From Rhizobium sp. Root483D2 (GTDB taxonomy: Bacteria > Pseudomonadota > Alphaproteobacteria > Rhizobiales > Rhizobiaceae), in NCBI RefSeq assembly GCF_001426685.1, contig NZ_LMFB01000038.1, forward strand, positions 62,001 through 126,000: DNA of 64,000 nucleotides. The letters are read 5' to 3'. Of this stretch, positions 17,256-25,111 are shown piece by piece; positions within the stretch are counted from its first letter, which is position 1; every line of letters begins with the position of its first letter. A model generated the notes under the pieces. That model had not been told where the DNA came from, did not search any database, and worked only from the letters and a program-made list of their open reading frames with translations. Made by a program: the position numbers and the translations under genes.

Positions 17256-17876
17256 ATGGAAGAAAGATCTTCGGCTATGGAACGCACGAAAACGGAAAAA
17301 GTTCACGTCATTGCGTGTGGCGCGATTGCCCGTGAAATTCTGGCCGTCTGCGAAGCCAATAAACTCGGCCATATCGACCTCGCCTGTCTTCCCGCCATCT
17401 GGCACAATACCCCCGACAAGATCACGCCCGGCATCAAATCCGCCATCGACAAGGCCCGCGCCGAAGGCTTCGGCCGCATCTTCGTCGCCTATGCCGACTG
17501 CGGCACCGGCGGGTTGCTTGACAGGCTTTGCGAAGAGGAAAAGGTCGAGCGCATCGCCGGACCGCACTGTTTTTCCTTTTTCGCCGGCAATGCCGCCTTC
17601 GAGGCCGGGTGGGACGAGGATTTCACGTCGTTTTTCCTGACGGATTTCCTGGCCCGCCAATTCGAGGCGTTCGTCATCGAACCGCTCGGCCTCGATCGCC
17701 ATCCGGAATTGCGCGACATGTATTTCGGCCATTACAAGAAGCTCATCTATCTCTCGCAGGTAGAAGACGAAAAGCTGCAGGAAAAGGCCCGCAAGGCCGC
17801 CGGAATGCTGGGGCTTGACTATGAATACCGGTTTACCGGTTACGGCGACCTGACACCCGCACTTCTGCACGCTTAA
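17256..17876 (+). CDS. DUF1638 protein of the corrinoid island
   Basis: About 206 aa. Motifs typical of DUF1638: VIACGAIAREILAV at the N-terminus, LPAIWHNTPDKI, FVAYADCGTGG and GPHCFSFFAGN, with conserved Cys and His that could bind metal or cofactor. No signal peptide or membrane segment. Homologues are also found near corrinoid methyltransferase genes in archaea and bacteria; function unknown. I infer a role in corrinoid handling or methyl transfer. Start uncertain: ATG 17256 has GGA at a good distance, ATG 17277 is closer to the conserved region. Confidence 0.75.
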   Translation: MEERSSAMERTKTEKVHVIACGAIAREILAVCEANKLGHIDLACLPAIWHNTPDKITPGIKSAIDKARAEGFGRIFVAYADCGTGGLLDRLCEEEKVERIAGPHCFSFFAGNAAFEAGWDEDFTSFFLTDFLARQFEAFVIEPLGLDRHPELRDMYFGHYKKLIYLSQVEDEKLQEKARKAAGMLGLDYEYRFTGYGDLTPALLHA

Positions 17877-18017
17877 GCGCCCTGAAACCTTCTGGCATCT
17901 GGAAACCTTCTGTTAGCCTTGCTCACAATTTTGCTTCAAGCGCTGCATTTGATTTAAGTGCATCGTAACGGCCTGCCGTCAAAGTCGCCCGAACAACCAC
18001 AAGAATAGGTGACGGGG

Positions 18018-18656
18018 ATGACGGACATTTTCGCAACGGACCTTCCGGCAAGGGCACAGAGCCACCATCCGCAGCAATTGTCCCAGCTCCTGCGCAATCT
18101 GTCGCTCAATGCCGGTTCGAAAATTACCTTGCGCGACCTTGCGATTGCCATGGAAGACCGCTCCTTCGGTGCCTTCCTCGTCGTCTTTGCCCTTCCCAAC
18201 CTCATCCCGCTGCCGCCGGGTGCCACCTTCATTCTCGGCCTGCCGCTGATTTTCGTCGCCTGGCAGATGTTTGCCTCCCGGCGCAGCCGCATCTGGCTGC
18301 CGAAACGCATGGGCGACTATGCCTTTGACAACGCTACGTTCTTCGTCTTCGTCAACCGCATTTCGCCCTGGCTCCAGCGCGCCGAAACGCTGATCAGGCC
18401 GCGTGGCTGGTTTTTGGGCAGCCGTCTGGCCGAACGGCTGATCGGCCTTCTGGCGCTTGTCCTGGCGGTGGTGATCTTCCTGCCCATTCCCTTCGGCAAC
18501 TGGCTGCCGGCTTTCGCGCTCGCCGTGATCGGCTTTGCCCATATGGAGCGGGATGAACTGGGACTTGTGGCAGGCGCCCTGATCGGCATCATTTCGCTTG
18601 CTGTCGCCGCCAGCGTCATCCTCGCCGCCGGCGCAGTCCTCGCCTTCATGATCTGA
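18018..18656 (+). CDS. exoD: ExoD family exopolysaccharide synthesis protein
   Basis: 212 aa membrane protein of the ExoD family, linked in S. meliloti to exopolysaccharide production and alkaline tolerance. Conserved block TLRDLAIAMEDRSFGAFLVVFALPNLIPLPPG at 50-80, then several hydrophobic segments, ending in a C-terminal membrane pair. ATG at 18018 is used, with AGGTGACGGGG before it. The molecular function of ExoD is not known. It interrupts the one-carbon genes without an obvious link to them. Confidence 0.85.
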   Translation: MTDIFATDLPARAQSHHPQQLSQLLRNLSLNAGSKITLRDLAIAMEDRSFGAFLVVFALPNLIPLPPGATFILGLPLIFVAWQMFASRRSRIWLPKRMGDYAFDNATFFVFVNRISPWLQRAETLIRPRGWFLGSRLAERLIGLLALVLAVVIFLPIPFGNWLPAFALAVIGFAHMERDELGLVAGALIGIISLAVAASVILAAGAVLAFMI

Positions 18657-18676
18657 GACGGACGGTGATCACCGAC

Positions 18677-19453
18677 ATGAGCTCACCCGCCAACCGGAAG
18701 ATCGTCATCGTCACGGCCGGCGGCCGCAATCCCCAGATCCTGATCAATGCGATCGAAAGCCATTTTGGCGATGTGACCGTTCTCTTGGAACAGCCGGAAT
18801 CAAAAAAGCTCTTTCTCAAGCGCCGCATCCGCAAGCTGGGGCCGATCACAGCCGCCGGTCAGTTTGCCACCATGGCAGCCTCAAGGTTCGGCAAGCGTTT
18901 GACCGAGACCCGCAGCGCGGAAATTCTGGGTGACTACAAGGCCGATGACCGTGAAAATCCGGCCATTCCTGTGATCGCGGTTGATTCGATCAACACGCCG
19001 GAGGCAGTCGAACAGATCCGCGCCATCAGCCCGGCAGTCGTCTTTCTCGTCAGCTGCCGCATGCTCTCCGTCACGACGCTGGCAGCCATGCCCTGCCCGG
19101 TCATCAATTTCCATGCCGGCATCAATCCCCAATATCGTGGCCTGATGGGCGGATATTGGGCACGCGTTGAAAATGACGAGGCAAATTTCGGTGCGACCAT
19201 GCACCTGGTCGATGCCGGTGTCGATACCGGTGGCATTCTCTACCAGTCGCGCATGACGCCGTCGAAAAACGACACGATGCACACCTATCCGCTGCTGCAG
19301 ACGGCAGCGTCCACCGGCATTGTCCTCAGCGCCGTCGAGGATGCGCTTTCGGACAATCTCAAACCTCTGCCGCCAAACGGCAATTCCCGCCAATGGTATC
19401 ACCCGCCGATCTGGACATGGCTCTGGAATGGCTTCTCACGCGGCATCTGGTAG
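18677..19453 (+). CDS. Formyltransferase-domain protein
   Basis: 258 aa with a formyl_trans_N fold. The catalytic triad of formyl-H4folate enzymes is present: Asn and His in NFHAGINPQYRG, and Asp in HLVDAGVDTGG. N-terminal KIVIVTAGG is the nucleotide-like glycine loop. It lacks the ACT domain of PurU and the C-terminal domain of tRNA formyltransferase. The gene is 20 bases after exoD and upstream of H4folate genes. It could formylate a sugar amine for surface glycan, or use or make 10-formyl-H4folate in the one-carbon path; sequence does not decide. Start GTG 18665 is an alternative. Confidence 0.7.
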   Translation: MSSPANRKIVIVTAGGRNPQILINAIESHFGDVTVLLEQPESKKLFLKRRIRKLGPITAAGQFATMAASRFGKRLTETRSAEILGDYKADDRENPAIPVIAVDSINTPEAVEQIRAISPAVVFLVSCRMLSVTTLAAMPCPVINFHAGINPQYRGLMGGYWARVENDEANFGATMHLVDAGVDTGGILYQSRMTPSKNDTMHTYPLLQTAASTGIVLSAVEDALSDNLKPLPPNGNSRQWYHPPIWTWLWNGFSRGIW

Positions 19454-19565
19454 TTATAGTGCCAACGCCGGGGACAAGTCGCTTTTGAGCATGACGCGCG
19501 TCGTGCCAAGGTGAGCCATGACGTGGCAAGATGCGCATTGTCGGGCAAGAGGAGAATTCGGGCAT

Positions 19566-19868
19566 ATGGCAGATCGCATTATCGTTTACTGGCGCGATAT
19601 TCCGGCGCAGGTCATCATCAAGCAGGGCCGCAAGACCGCCAAGCGCGAGCTGACCCTGCGCTTTACCGAAGCCATCGATATGTGCGCCATGCGAACCGGC
19701 GCTGCCGACAGCGGCGACTATCTGGCGGAATGGCGCAAGGCCGACCCGACACCGGTCTCCGACGACCTCGAGGCAGAGGCCGATAAGGCCGCAGCCGAGC
19801 TGGAAGCGGCCTATGACAGGGAGCGCCTGGTCGCCCTGGTCAAATCCGGCGGCAAAGACAATGGCTGA
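19566..19868 (+). CDS. Virulence_fact-domain small protein
   Basis: 100 aa. The whole length fits the small domain named Virulence_fact in Pfam: DRIIVYWRDIPAQVIIKQGR, then LRFTEAIDMCAMRTGAADS and DYLAEWRK. The name does not imply virulence here; function is unknown. It overlaps the next gene by 8 bases, which shows translational coupling with the methylene-H4folate reductase C-terminal protein. An AGAGGAG box lies 11 bases before the ATG. I infer a structural or assembly role in the one-carbon enzymes. Confidence 0.75.
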   Translation: MADRIIVYWRDIPAQVIIKQGRKTAKRELTLRFTEAIDMCAMRTGAADSGDYLAEWRKADPTPVSDDLEAEADKAAAELEAAYDRERLVALVKSGGKDNG

Positions 19869-20442
19869 CGCAAAACCCGGCAATGCCGCGCCTGCGAAAA
19901 AGGCCGCCACCGGCGCCTATACGCCCGCCAGCGTTTCGCCCAACCGCCGTTCGCGCCGCAGCTATACGATCCGGCTGTGGGCCGTTCGCCATTCGCGGTT
20001 CCTCGAATGGTTCTATCACCGCTTCGCCGACGTCTTCCTGCTGCTGCATCCCCTGTGGAAGGCCATCGGCTACAATCGCGTGGAAGCGCCGGTCACCTTC
20101 ATCGAGCGTAATGTCAAAGGCCTGTTGTTCGACTGTCGCATGTGCGGCCAGTGCGCTCTGTCATCGACCGGCATGTCCTGCCCGATGAACTGCCCCAAGC
20201 AGCTGCGCAACGGCCCCTGCGGCGGCGTGCGCGCCAACGGCAATTGCGAGGTCGAGCCTGATATGCCCTGTGTCTGGGTCAAGGCCTGGGAGGGCTCGCG
20301 CAACATGGTCAAGGGAGACGCGATCCTGAACGTGCAGAAACCCGTCAATCAGTCGCTGCGCGAAACCTCGTCCTGGCTGCGCGTCACCGCGCAGGCCGCC
20401 GAAGCCCGCGAAGCCGCCGCTGCCGCTGCAAAGGACGCCTGA
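19861..20442 (+). CDS. Stand-alone methylene-H4folate reductase C-terminal-type cysteine protein
   Basis: 193 aa. Eight cysteines fit the MTHFR_C family: C92, C95, C98 (CRMCGQC), C107, C111, C120 (NGPCGG), C129, C137. The family is known as a partner or fused domain of acetogen-type MetF and probably holds Fe-S or zinc. Residues 1-35 are basic and Ala/Pro-rich, and the C-terminus is Ala/Glu-rich. It lies 2 bases before the MetF-like gene, so the pair probably forms one enzyme. This MetV-like arrangement is common in anaerobes and unusual beside a plain aerobic MetF. Confidence 0.8.
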   Translation: MADAKPGNAAPAKKAATGAYTPASVSPNRRSRRSYTIRLWAVRHSRFLEWFYHRFADVFLLLHPLWKAIGYNRVEAPVTFIERNVKGLLFDCRMCGQCALSSTGMSCPMNCPKQLRNGPCGGVRANGNCEVEPDMPCVWVKAWEGSRNMVKGDAILNVQKPVNQSLRETSSWLRVTAQAAEAREAAAAAAKDA

Positions 20443-20444
20443 GC

Positions 20445-21539
20445 ATGGCCCATATCGACGAAAATCCGCTTGGCCGCCATCTCCCGCTCGATCCCCTGCC
20501 CGGCCATTCCTCGCGCGGCCGGCTGGAGCGCGTTCTGCGCCGCGGCGAATTCGCCGTTACCGCCGAACTCAACCCGCCCGACAGCGCCAACCCGGAAGAC
20601 GTCTACGAGCGGGCCGCAATCTTCGAGGGCTGGGTCGACGGCATCAATGCGGTCGATGCCTCCGGTGCCAACTGCCATATGTCCTCCGTCGGCATCTGCG
20701 CGCTTTTGACCCGAATGGGCTATGCGCCGATCATGCAGATCGCCTGCCGCGACAAGAACCGCATCGCCATCCAGGGCGACGTTCTGGGTGCCGCCGCCAT
20801 GGGCGTTGCCAATATCATGTGCCTGACGGGCGATGGCGTCCAGGCCGGCGACCAGCCGGGCGCCAAACCCGTCTTCGACCTCGACTGCATGTCGCTGCTG
20901 GAGACGGTGCGCGTCATGCGCGACAATTCGAAGTTCCTGTCGGGCCGCAAGCTGACCACACCGCCGCAGGTCTTTCTGGGTGCGGCGATCAACCCCTTCG
21001 CGCCGCCCTATGATTTCCGCCCCTACCGGCTCGGCAAGAAGATCGAGGCCGGTGCCCAGTTCGTTCAGAGCCAGTACTGTTTCGACGTGCCGATGTTCCG
21101 CGACTACATGAACAAGGTGCGCGATCTCGGCTTCGATGAAAAATGCTTCATCCTCGTCGGCGTCGGTCCGCTGGCATCCGCCAAGACAGCCAACTGGATC
21201 CGCAACAACGTGCCGGGCATCCATATTCCGGACGCGATCATCAAGCGGCTGGAAGGCGCGCAGGATCAGAAGAAGGAAGGCAAGCAGCTCTGCATCGACA
21301 TCATCAACGAGGTGAAGGAGATCAAGGGCGTTTCCGGCTTGCATGTGATGGCCTACCGGCAGGAAGAATATGTCGCCGAGATCGTCCATGAATCCGGCGT
21401 CCTCAAAGGCCGCACGCCCTGGACGCGCGAAGCCAATCCCGGCGACAGCCGCGTTGCCGAAAGGCTCGACGCGATCCGCGACGGCAAGCAGGAAAACCAA
21501 GAGGAAATGGCCGACGTCGCAGCGCACCGGCAGCATTGA
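20445..21539 (+). CDS. Methylenetetrahydrofolate reductase family protein (MetF-like)
   Basis: 364 aa TIM-barrel flavoprotein family interconverting methylene- and methyl-H4folate. Glu41 in TAELNPPDS corresponds to the catalytic Glu of E. coli MetF (Glu28). CLTGDG (near residue 125) and FVQSQYCFD are typical folate/FAD regions. It differs from classical MetF in length and in its dedicated Cys-rich partner immediately upstream. In this setting the likely direction is oxidative, from methyl-H4folate made by the next gene to methylene-H4folate, as with MetF2 in aerobic chloromethane users; that is inference. Confidence 0.85.
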   Translation: MAHIDENPLGRHLPLDPLPGHSSRGRLERVLRRGEFAVTAELNPPDSANPEDVYERAAIFEGWVDGINAVDASGANCHMSSVGICALLTRMGYAPIMQIACRDKNRIAIQGDVLGAAAMGVANIMCLTGDGVQAGDQPGAKPVFDLDCMSLLETVRVMRDNSKFLSGRKLTTPPQVFLGAAINPFAPPYDFRPYRLGKKIEAGAQFVQSQYCFDVPMFRDYMNKVRDLGFDEKCFILVGVGPLASAKTANWIRNNVPGIHIPDAIIKRLEGAQDQKKEGKQLCIDIINEVKEIKGVSGLHVMAYRQEEYVAEIVHESGVLKGRTPWTREANPGDSRVAERLDAIRDGKQENQEEMADVAAHRQH

Positions 21540-21633
21540 ATAAAAAGCATCTGTGGTGCGGCCCTCAAGCCCTGCCTTTGACCAACCATCCCGGCGCCGA
21601 TCAAGCAGCGCTCACCGACCCGAAGGATCAGAC

Positions 21634-22614
21634 ATGACCCGCACCATCGTTGCTTCCGCCACCCGCGAAATCATCATCGGCTTCGACCAGCCCTTCTGCG
21701 TCATCGGTGAACGCATCAACCCGACCGGCCGCAAGAAACTGGCCGCCGAGATGATCGAAGGCAATTTCGACACGGTGATCAAGGATGCGCTCGAACAGGT
21801 GGCGGCGGGCGCCACCATGCTCGACGTCAATGCCGGTGTCACCTCCGTCAATCCGAACGAGACCGAGCCTGCCCTTTTGGTGCGCACGCTGGAAATCGTC
21901 CAGGGCCTGGTCGACGTGCCGCTGTCGATCGACAGTTCCGTCTCGGCCGCCATCGAGGCCGCGCTGAAGGTCGCCAAGGGCCGCCCTCTGGTCAACTCGG
22001 TGACCGGCGAGGAAGAAAAACTCGAGGCCATCCTGCCGCTCTGCAAGAAATACGACGTTCCGGTGGTCGCGATTTCCAACGATGAAACCGGCATTTCGAT
22101 GGATCCGGACGTTCGTTTCGCAGTTGCGAAGAAAATTGTCGAACGGGCCATGGATTATGGTATCAAGCCGCACGACATCGTGGTCGATCCGCTGGTCATG
22201 CCGATCGGCGCGCTCGGCGATGCCGGCCGCCAGGTCTTTGCGCTTCTGCACCGTCTGCGCAACGAACTGAAGGTCAACACCACCTGCGGTCTGTCGAACA
22301 TCTCGTTTGGCCTGCCGCATCGCCACGGCATCAATGCCGGCTTCATCCCCATGGTGATCGGTGCGGGCATGACGTCGGCGATCATGAATCCCTGCCGTCC
22401 GCAGGAAATGGAAGCCGTTCGCGCGGCCAATGTCTTGAACGGGACCGACCAGAATTGCGGCACCTGGATCATGACCTATCGCGATCACAATCCGGCGGGT
22501 GGCCATGCGGCCCCGGCCGCAGCAGCACCCGGCGCCTCCAGTGGCCGCCGCGGTGGCCGTGCTGGACGCGCCGGAGCAAGGGCTGAAGAGCCTGCCGGTG
22601 AAAAGGCGGAATAA
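21634..22614 (+). CDS. Methylcorrinoid:tetrahydrofolate methyltransferase (pterin-binding)
   Basis: 326 aa, pterin-binding TIM barrel (as in MetH, AcsE, MtgA). Typical blocks: FCVIGERINPTGRKKL, DVNAGV, LSIDSSVSAAIEAAL, VNSVTGEEEKL, NTTCGLSNISFGLPHR. It would move the methyl from the corrinoid protein to H4folate. ATG 21634 follows AAGGA seven bases earlier. Residues after about 290 form a low-complexity Ala/Gly/Arg tail (GRRGGRAGRAGARAEE) outside the catalytic fold. Next gene starts 16 bases downstream. Confidence 0.88.
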   Translation: MTRTIVASATREIIIGFDQPFCVIGERINPTGRKKLAAEMIEGNFDTVIKDALEQVAAGATMLDVNAGVTSVNPNETEPALLVRTLEIVQGLVDVPLSIDSSVSAAIEAALKVAKGRPLVNSVTGEEEKLEAILPLCKKYDVPVVAISNDETGISMDPDVRFAVAKKIVERAMDYGIKPHDIVVDPLVMPIGALGDAGRQVFALLHRLRNELKVNTTCGLSNISFGLPHRHGINAGFIPMVIGAGMTSAIMNPCRPQEMEAVRAANVLNGTDQNCGTWIMTYRDHNPAGGHAAPAAAAPGASSGRRGGRAGRAGARAEEPAGEKAE

Positions 22615-22630
22615 CCGCCAGAAAAGAGAC

Positions 22631-22969
22631 ATGATGTTTTTCAGTGCCGATCTCATCGACGAGTTCGCCAGCCTCTGGTTTCAGGCCCCGATGGTCATAT
22701 CCTCGCGCATGCAGGATTTCGCGCTTTCGGGCGGGTCCGCGAGCGGCACGGCGGAAGTCAGCCGGATGATCACCGAGAAGCTTTCGGCCGCCACGGAAAG
22801 CGTCATGGCCGTCAGCGTCGCGATGGTCAACGAAGGCATGATCGCGGCCACCGCGCTGGCCACCGGGACCTGCGCCGGCCTTGCCGGAGCCTCCGACCGG
22901 GTCGCCGTTGCGGCACTGAAACCATATGGCAAGCGGGTCCGCGCCAATGCGCAGCGGCTCAGCGAATAG
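22631..22969 (+). CDS. Hypothetical 112-aa protein inside the one-carbon operon
   Basis: Alanine-, serine- and methionine-rich helical protein (ADLIDEFASLWFQAPMVISS, then TEKLSAATESVMAVSVAMVNEG). It has a weak phasin-like or amphipathic-helix look but no recognised domain. Two ATGs lie together (22631, 22634); the Shine-Dalgarno is weak (AAGAGA), so translation may depend on the upstream gene 16 bases away. Its place between the H4folate methyltransferase and the corrinoid reactivase suggests a structural or assembly role. Confidence 0.6.
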   Translation: MMFFSADLIDEFASLWFQAPMVISSRMQDFALSGGSASGTAEVSRMITEKLSAATESVMAVSVAMVNEGMIAATALATGTCAGLAGASDRVAVAALKPYGKRVRANAQRLSE

Positions 22970-22995
22970 GCCAAACTGCATAGGATGAACTGACC

Positions 22996-25038
22996 GTGTC
23001 CGCCCAGGAAAACAAAAGCGATCCCCTCGTCCTGTTCATGCCTTCAGGCAAGCGCGGACGTTTTCCCATCGGTACGCCGGTGCTCGATGCGGCACGCACG
23101 CTCGGCGTCTACGTCGAAAGCGTTTGTGGCGGCCGGGCCACCTGCGGGCGCTGTCAGGTCTCGGTGCAGGAAGGCAATTTCGCCAAGCACAAGATCGTCT
23201 CCTCGCTCGATCACATTTCCGCCAAGGGGCCGAAGGAAGAGCGTTACGAGAGCATTCGCGGCCTGCCGGACGGCCGCCGCCTCTCCTGCTCGTCGCAGAT
23301 CCTCGGCGACCTCGTCATCGATGTGCCGCAGGATACGGTCATCAATGCGCAGGTGGTGCGCAAGGCCGCGACCGACCGGGTGATCGAGCGCAATGCCGCC
23401 GTGCAGCTCTGCTATGTCGAGGTCGATGAGCCCGACATGCACAAGCCGCTCGGCGATCTCGACCGGCTGAAGGTGATGCTGGAGAAGGACTGGGGCTGGA
23501 AGGATCTGCTGATCGCGCCGCACTTGATTCCGCAGATCCAGGGCATCCTGCGCAAGGGGAACTGGGGCGTGACCGCCGCCATCCACCGCGACATGGACTC
23601 CTCGCGCCCCTTCATCGTCGGTCTGTGGCCCGGACTGAAGAACGAAGCTTACGGCGTCGCCTGCGATATCGGCTCGACCACCATTGCCATGCATCTGGTA
23701 TCGCTTCTCTCGGGCCGCATCGTCGCCTCTTCGGGCACATCCAACCCGCAGATCCGCTTCGGCGAAGACCTGATGAGCCGCGTCTCCTATGTGATGATGA
23801 ACCCGGATGGCCGGGAAGCCATGACCAAGGCGGTACGCGAAGCCATCAATGTGCTGATCGGCAAGGTCTGCGCCGAAGGTGAGGTCGATCGCCACGACAT
23901 TCTCGACATGGTCTTCGTCGGCAATCCGATCATGCATCACCTGTTCCTCGGCATCGACCCGACCGAGCTTGGGCAGGCGCCATTTGCGCTCGCCGTTTCC
24001 GGCGCGCTGCAATATTGGGCGCATGAGATCGATATCGACGTCAACCGCGGTGCCCGCCTCTACATGCTGCCCTGCATCGCTGGCCATGTCGGTGCCGATG
24101 CCGCCGGTGCGACACTGGCGGAGGGCCCCTATCGGCAGGACCGCATGATGCTTCTGGTCGATGTCGGCACCAACGCCGAAATCGTGCTTGGCAACAAGGA
24201 CCGCGTCGTTGCCGCCTCCTCGCCGACCGGCCCTGCTTTTGAGGGTGCCGAGATTTCCTCCGGACAGCGGGCGGCCCCCGGCGCGATCGAGCGCGTGCGG
24301 ATCGACCCGGAAACGCTGGAACCGAAATTCCGCGTTATTGGCGTCGAAAAATGGTCGGATGAAGAAGGATTTGCGGAGGAAGCCGCGACGGTGGGCGTGA
24401 CCGGCATATGCGGCTCGGCGATCATCGAGGTCGTTGCGGAAATGTATCTGAGCGGCATCATCTCGGAAGACGGCGTCGTCGATGGCGGCATGGCGGCCAA
24501 AAGCCCGCGCATCCTGCAGAACGGCCGCACCTTCTCCTATCTCCTGCATGATGGCGATCAGCGCATCACGGTAACGCAGAACGACGTGCGCGCCATCCAG
24601 CTGGCCAAGGCCGCCCTTTATGCAGGTATCAAGCTTTTGATGGAAAAGCTCGAGATCGAGCATGTCGATACGATCCGCTTTGCCGGCGCCTTCGGCTCCT
24701 TCATCGATCCGAAATACGCGATGGTCCTCGGCCTCATCCCGGATTGCGATCTCGCCGAGGTCAAGGCCGTCGGCAATGCGGCCGGAACCGGCGCTCTGAT
24801 GGCGCTCCTCAACCGCGGCCACCGCCGCGAGATCGAGCAAACCGTCAGCAAAATCGAGAAGATAGAGACGGCACTTGAATCAAAGTTTCAGGAGCATTTC
24901 GTCTATGCGATGGCGCTTCCCAACAAGGTCGATACCTTCCCGAAACTCTCGGCTGCCGTCACTTTACCCGAACGCAAGCTGCTCTCGGACGATGGTGGCG
25001 AGGGCGGCGGCAGGCGCAGGCGCCGCAGCCGCGAATAG
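22996..25038 (+). CDS. Corrinoid-activation ferredoxin/ASKHA ATPase (RamA/RACo type)
   Basis: 680 aa. An N-terminal 2Fe-2S domain (about 10-105) has Cys44, Cys50, Cys53 (CGGRATCGRC) and Cys98. A central linker is followed by an ASKHA ATPase domain with phosphate motif GVACDIGSTTIAMHLVS near residue 215, DVGTNAEIVL and the C-terminal RFAGAFGSFIDPKYAM. These proteins reductively reactivate oxidised Co(II) corrinoid with ATP. The last residues are Arg/Gly-rich (GGEGGGRRRRRSRE). GTG start at 22996 preceded by AGGAT. It closes the island. In an oxygen-exposed cell such repair would be especially important. Confidence 0.88.
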   Translation: MSAQENKSDPLVLFMPSGKRGRFPIGTPVLDAARTLGVYVESVCGGRATCGRCQVSVQEGNFAKHKIVSSLDHISAKGPKEERYESIRGLPDGRRLSCSSQILGDLVIDVPQDTVINAQVVRKAATDRVIERNAAVQLCYVEVDEPDMHKPLGDLDRLKVMLEKDWGWKDLLIAPHLIPQIQGILRKGNWGVTAAIHRDMDSSRPFIVGLWPGLKNEAYGVACDIGSTTIAMHLVSLLSGRIVASSGTSNPQIRFGEDLMSRVSYVMMNPDGREAMTKAVREAINVLIGKVCAEGEVDRHDILDMVFVGNPIMHHLFLGIDPTELGQAPFALAVSGALQYWAHEIDIDVNRGARLYMLPCIAGHVGADAAGATLAEGPYRQDRMMLLVDVGTNAEIVLGNKDRVVAASSPTGPAFEGAEISSGQRAAPGAIERVRIDPETLEPKFRVIGVEKWSDEEGFAEEAATVGVTGICGSAIIEVVAEMYLSGIISEDGVVDGGMAAKSPRILQNGRTFSYLLHDGDQRITVTQNDVRAIQLAKAALYAGIKLLMEKLEIEHVDTIRFAGAFGSFIDPKYAMVLGLIPDCDLAEVKAVGNAAGTGALMALLNRGHRREIEQTVSKIEKIETALESKFQEHFVYAMALPNKVDTFPKLSAAVTLPERKLLSDDGGEGGGRRRRRSRE

Positions 25039-25111
25039 CGGGAAAAAATTGCCGGGCCGAACGGTTCAATCGGCGGGAACCAAATGACAGCAGCGGCGTT
25101 TTTGCGTCACT

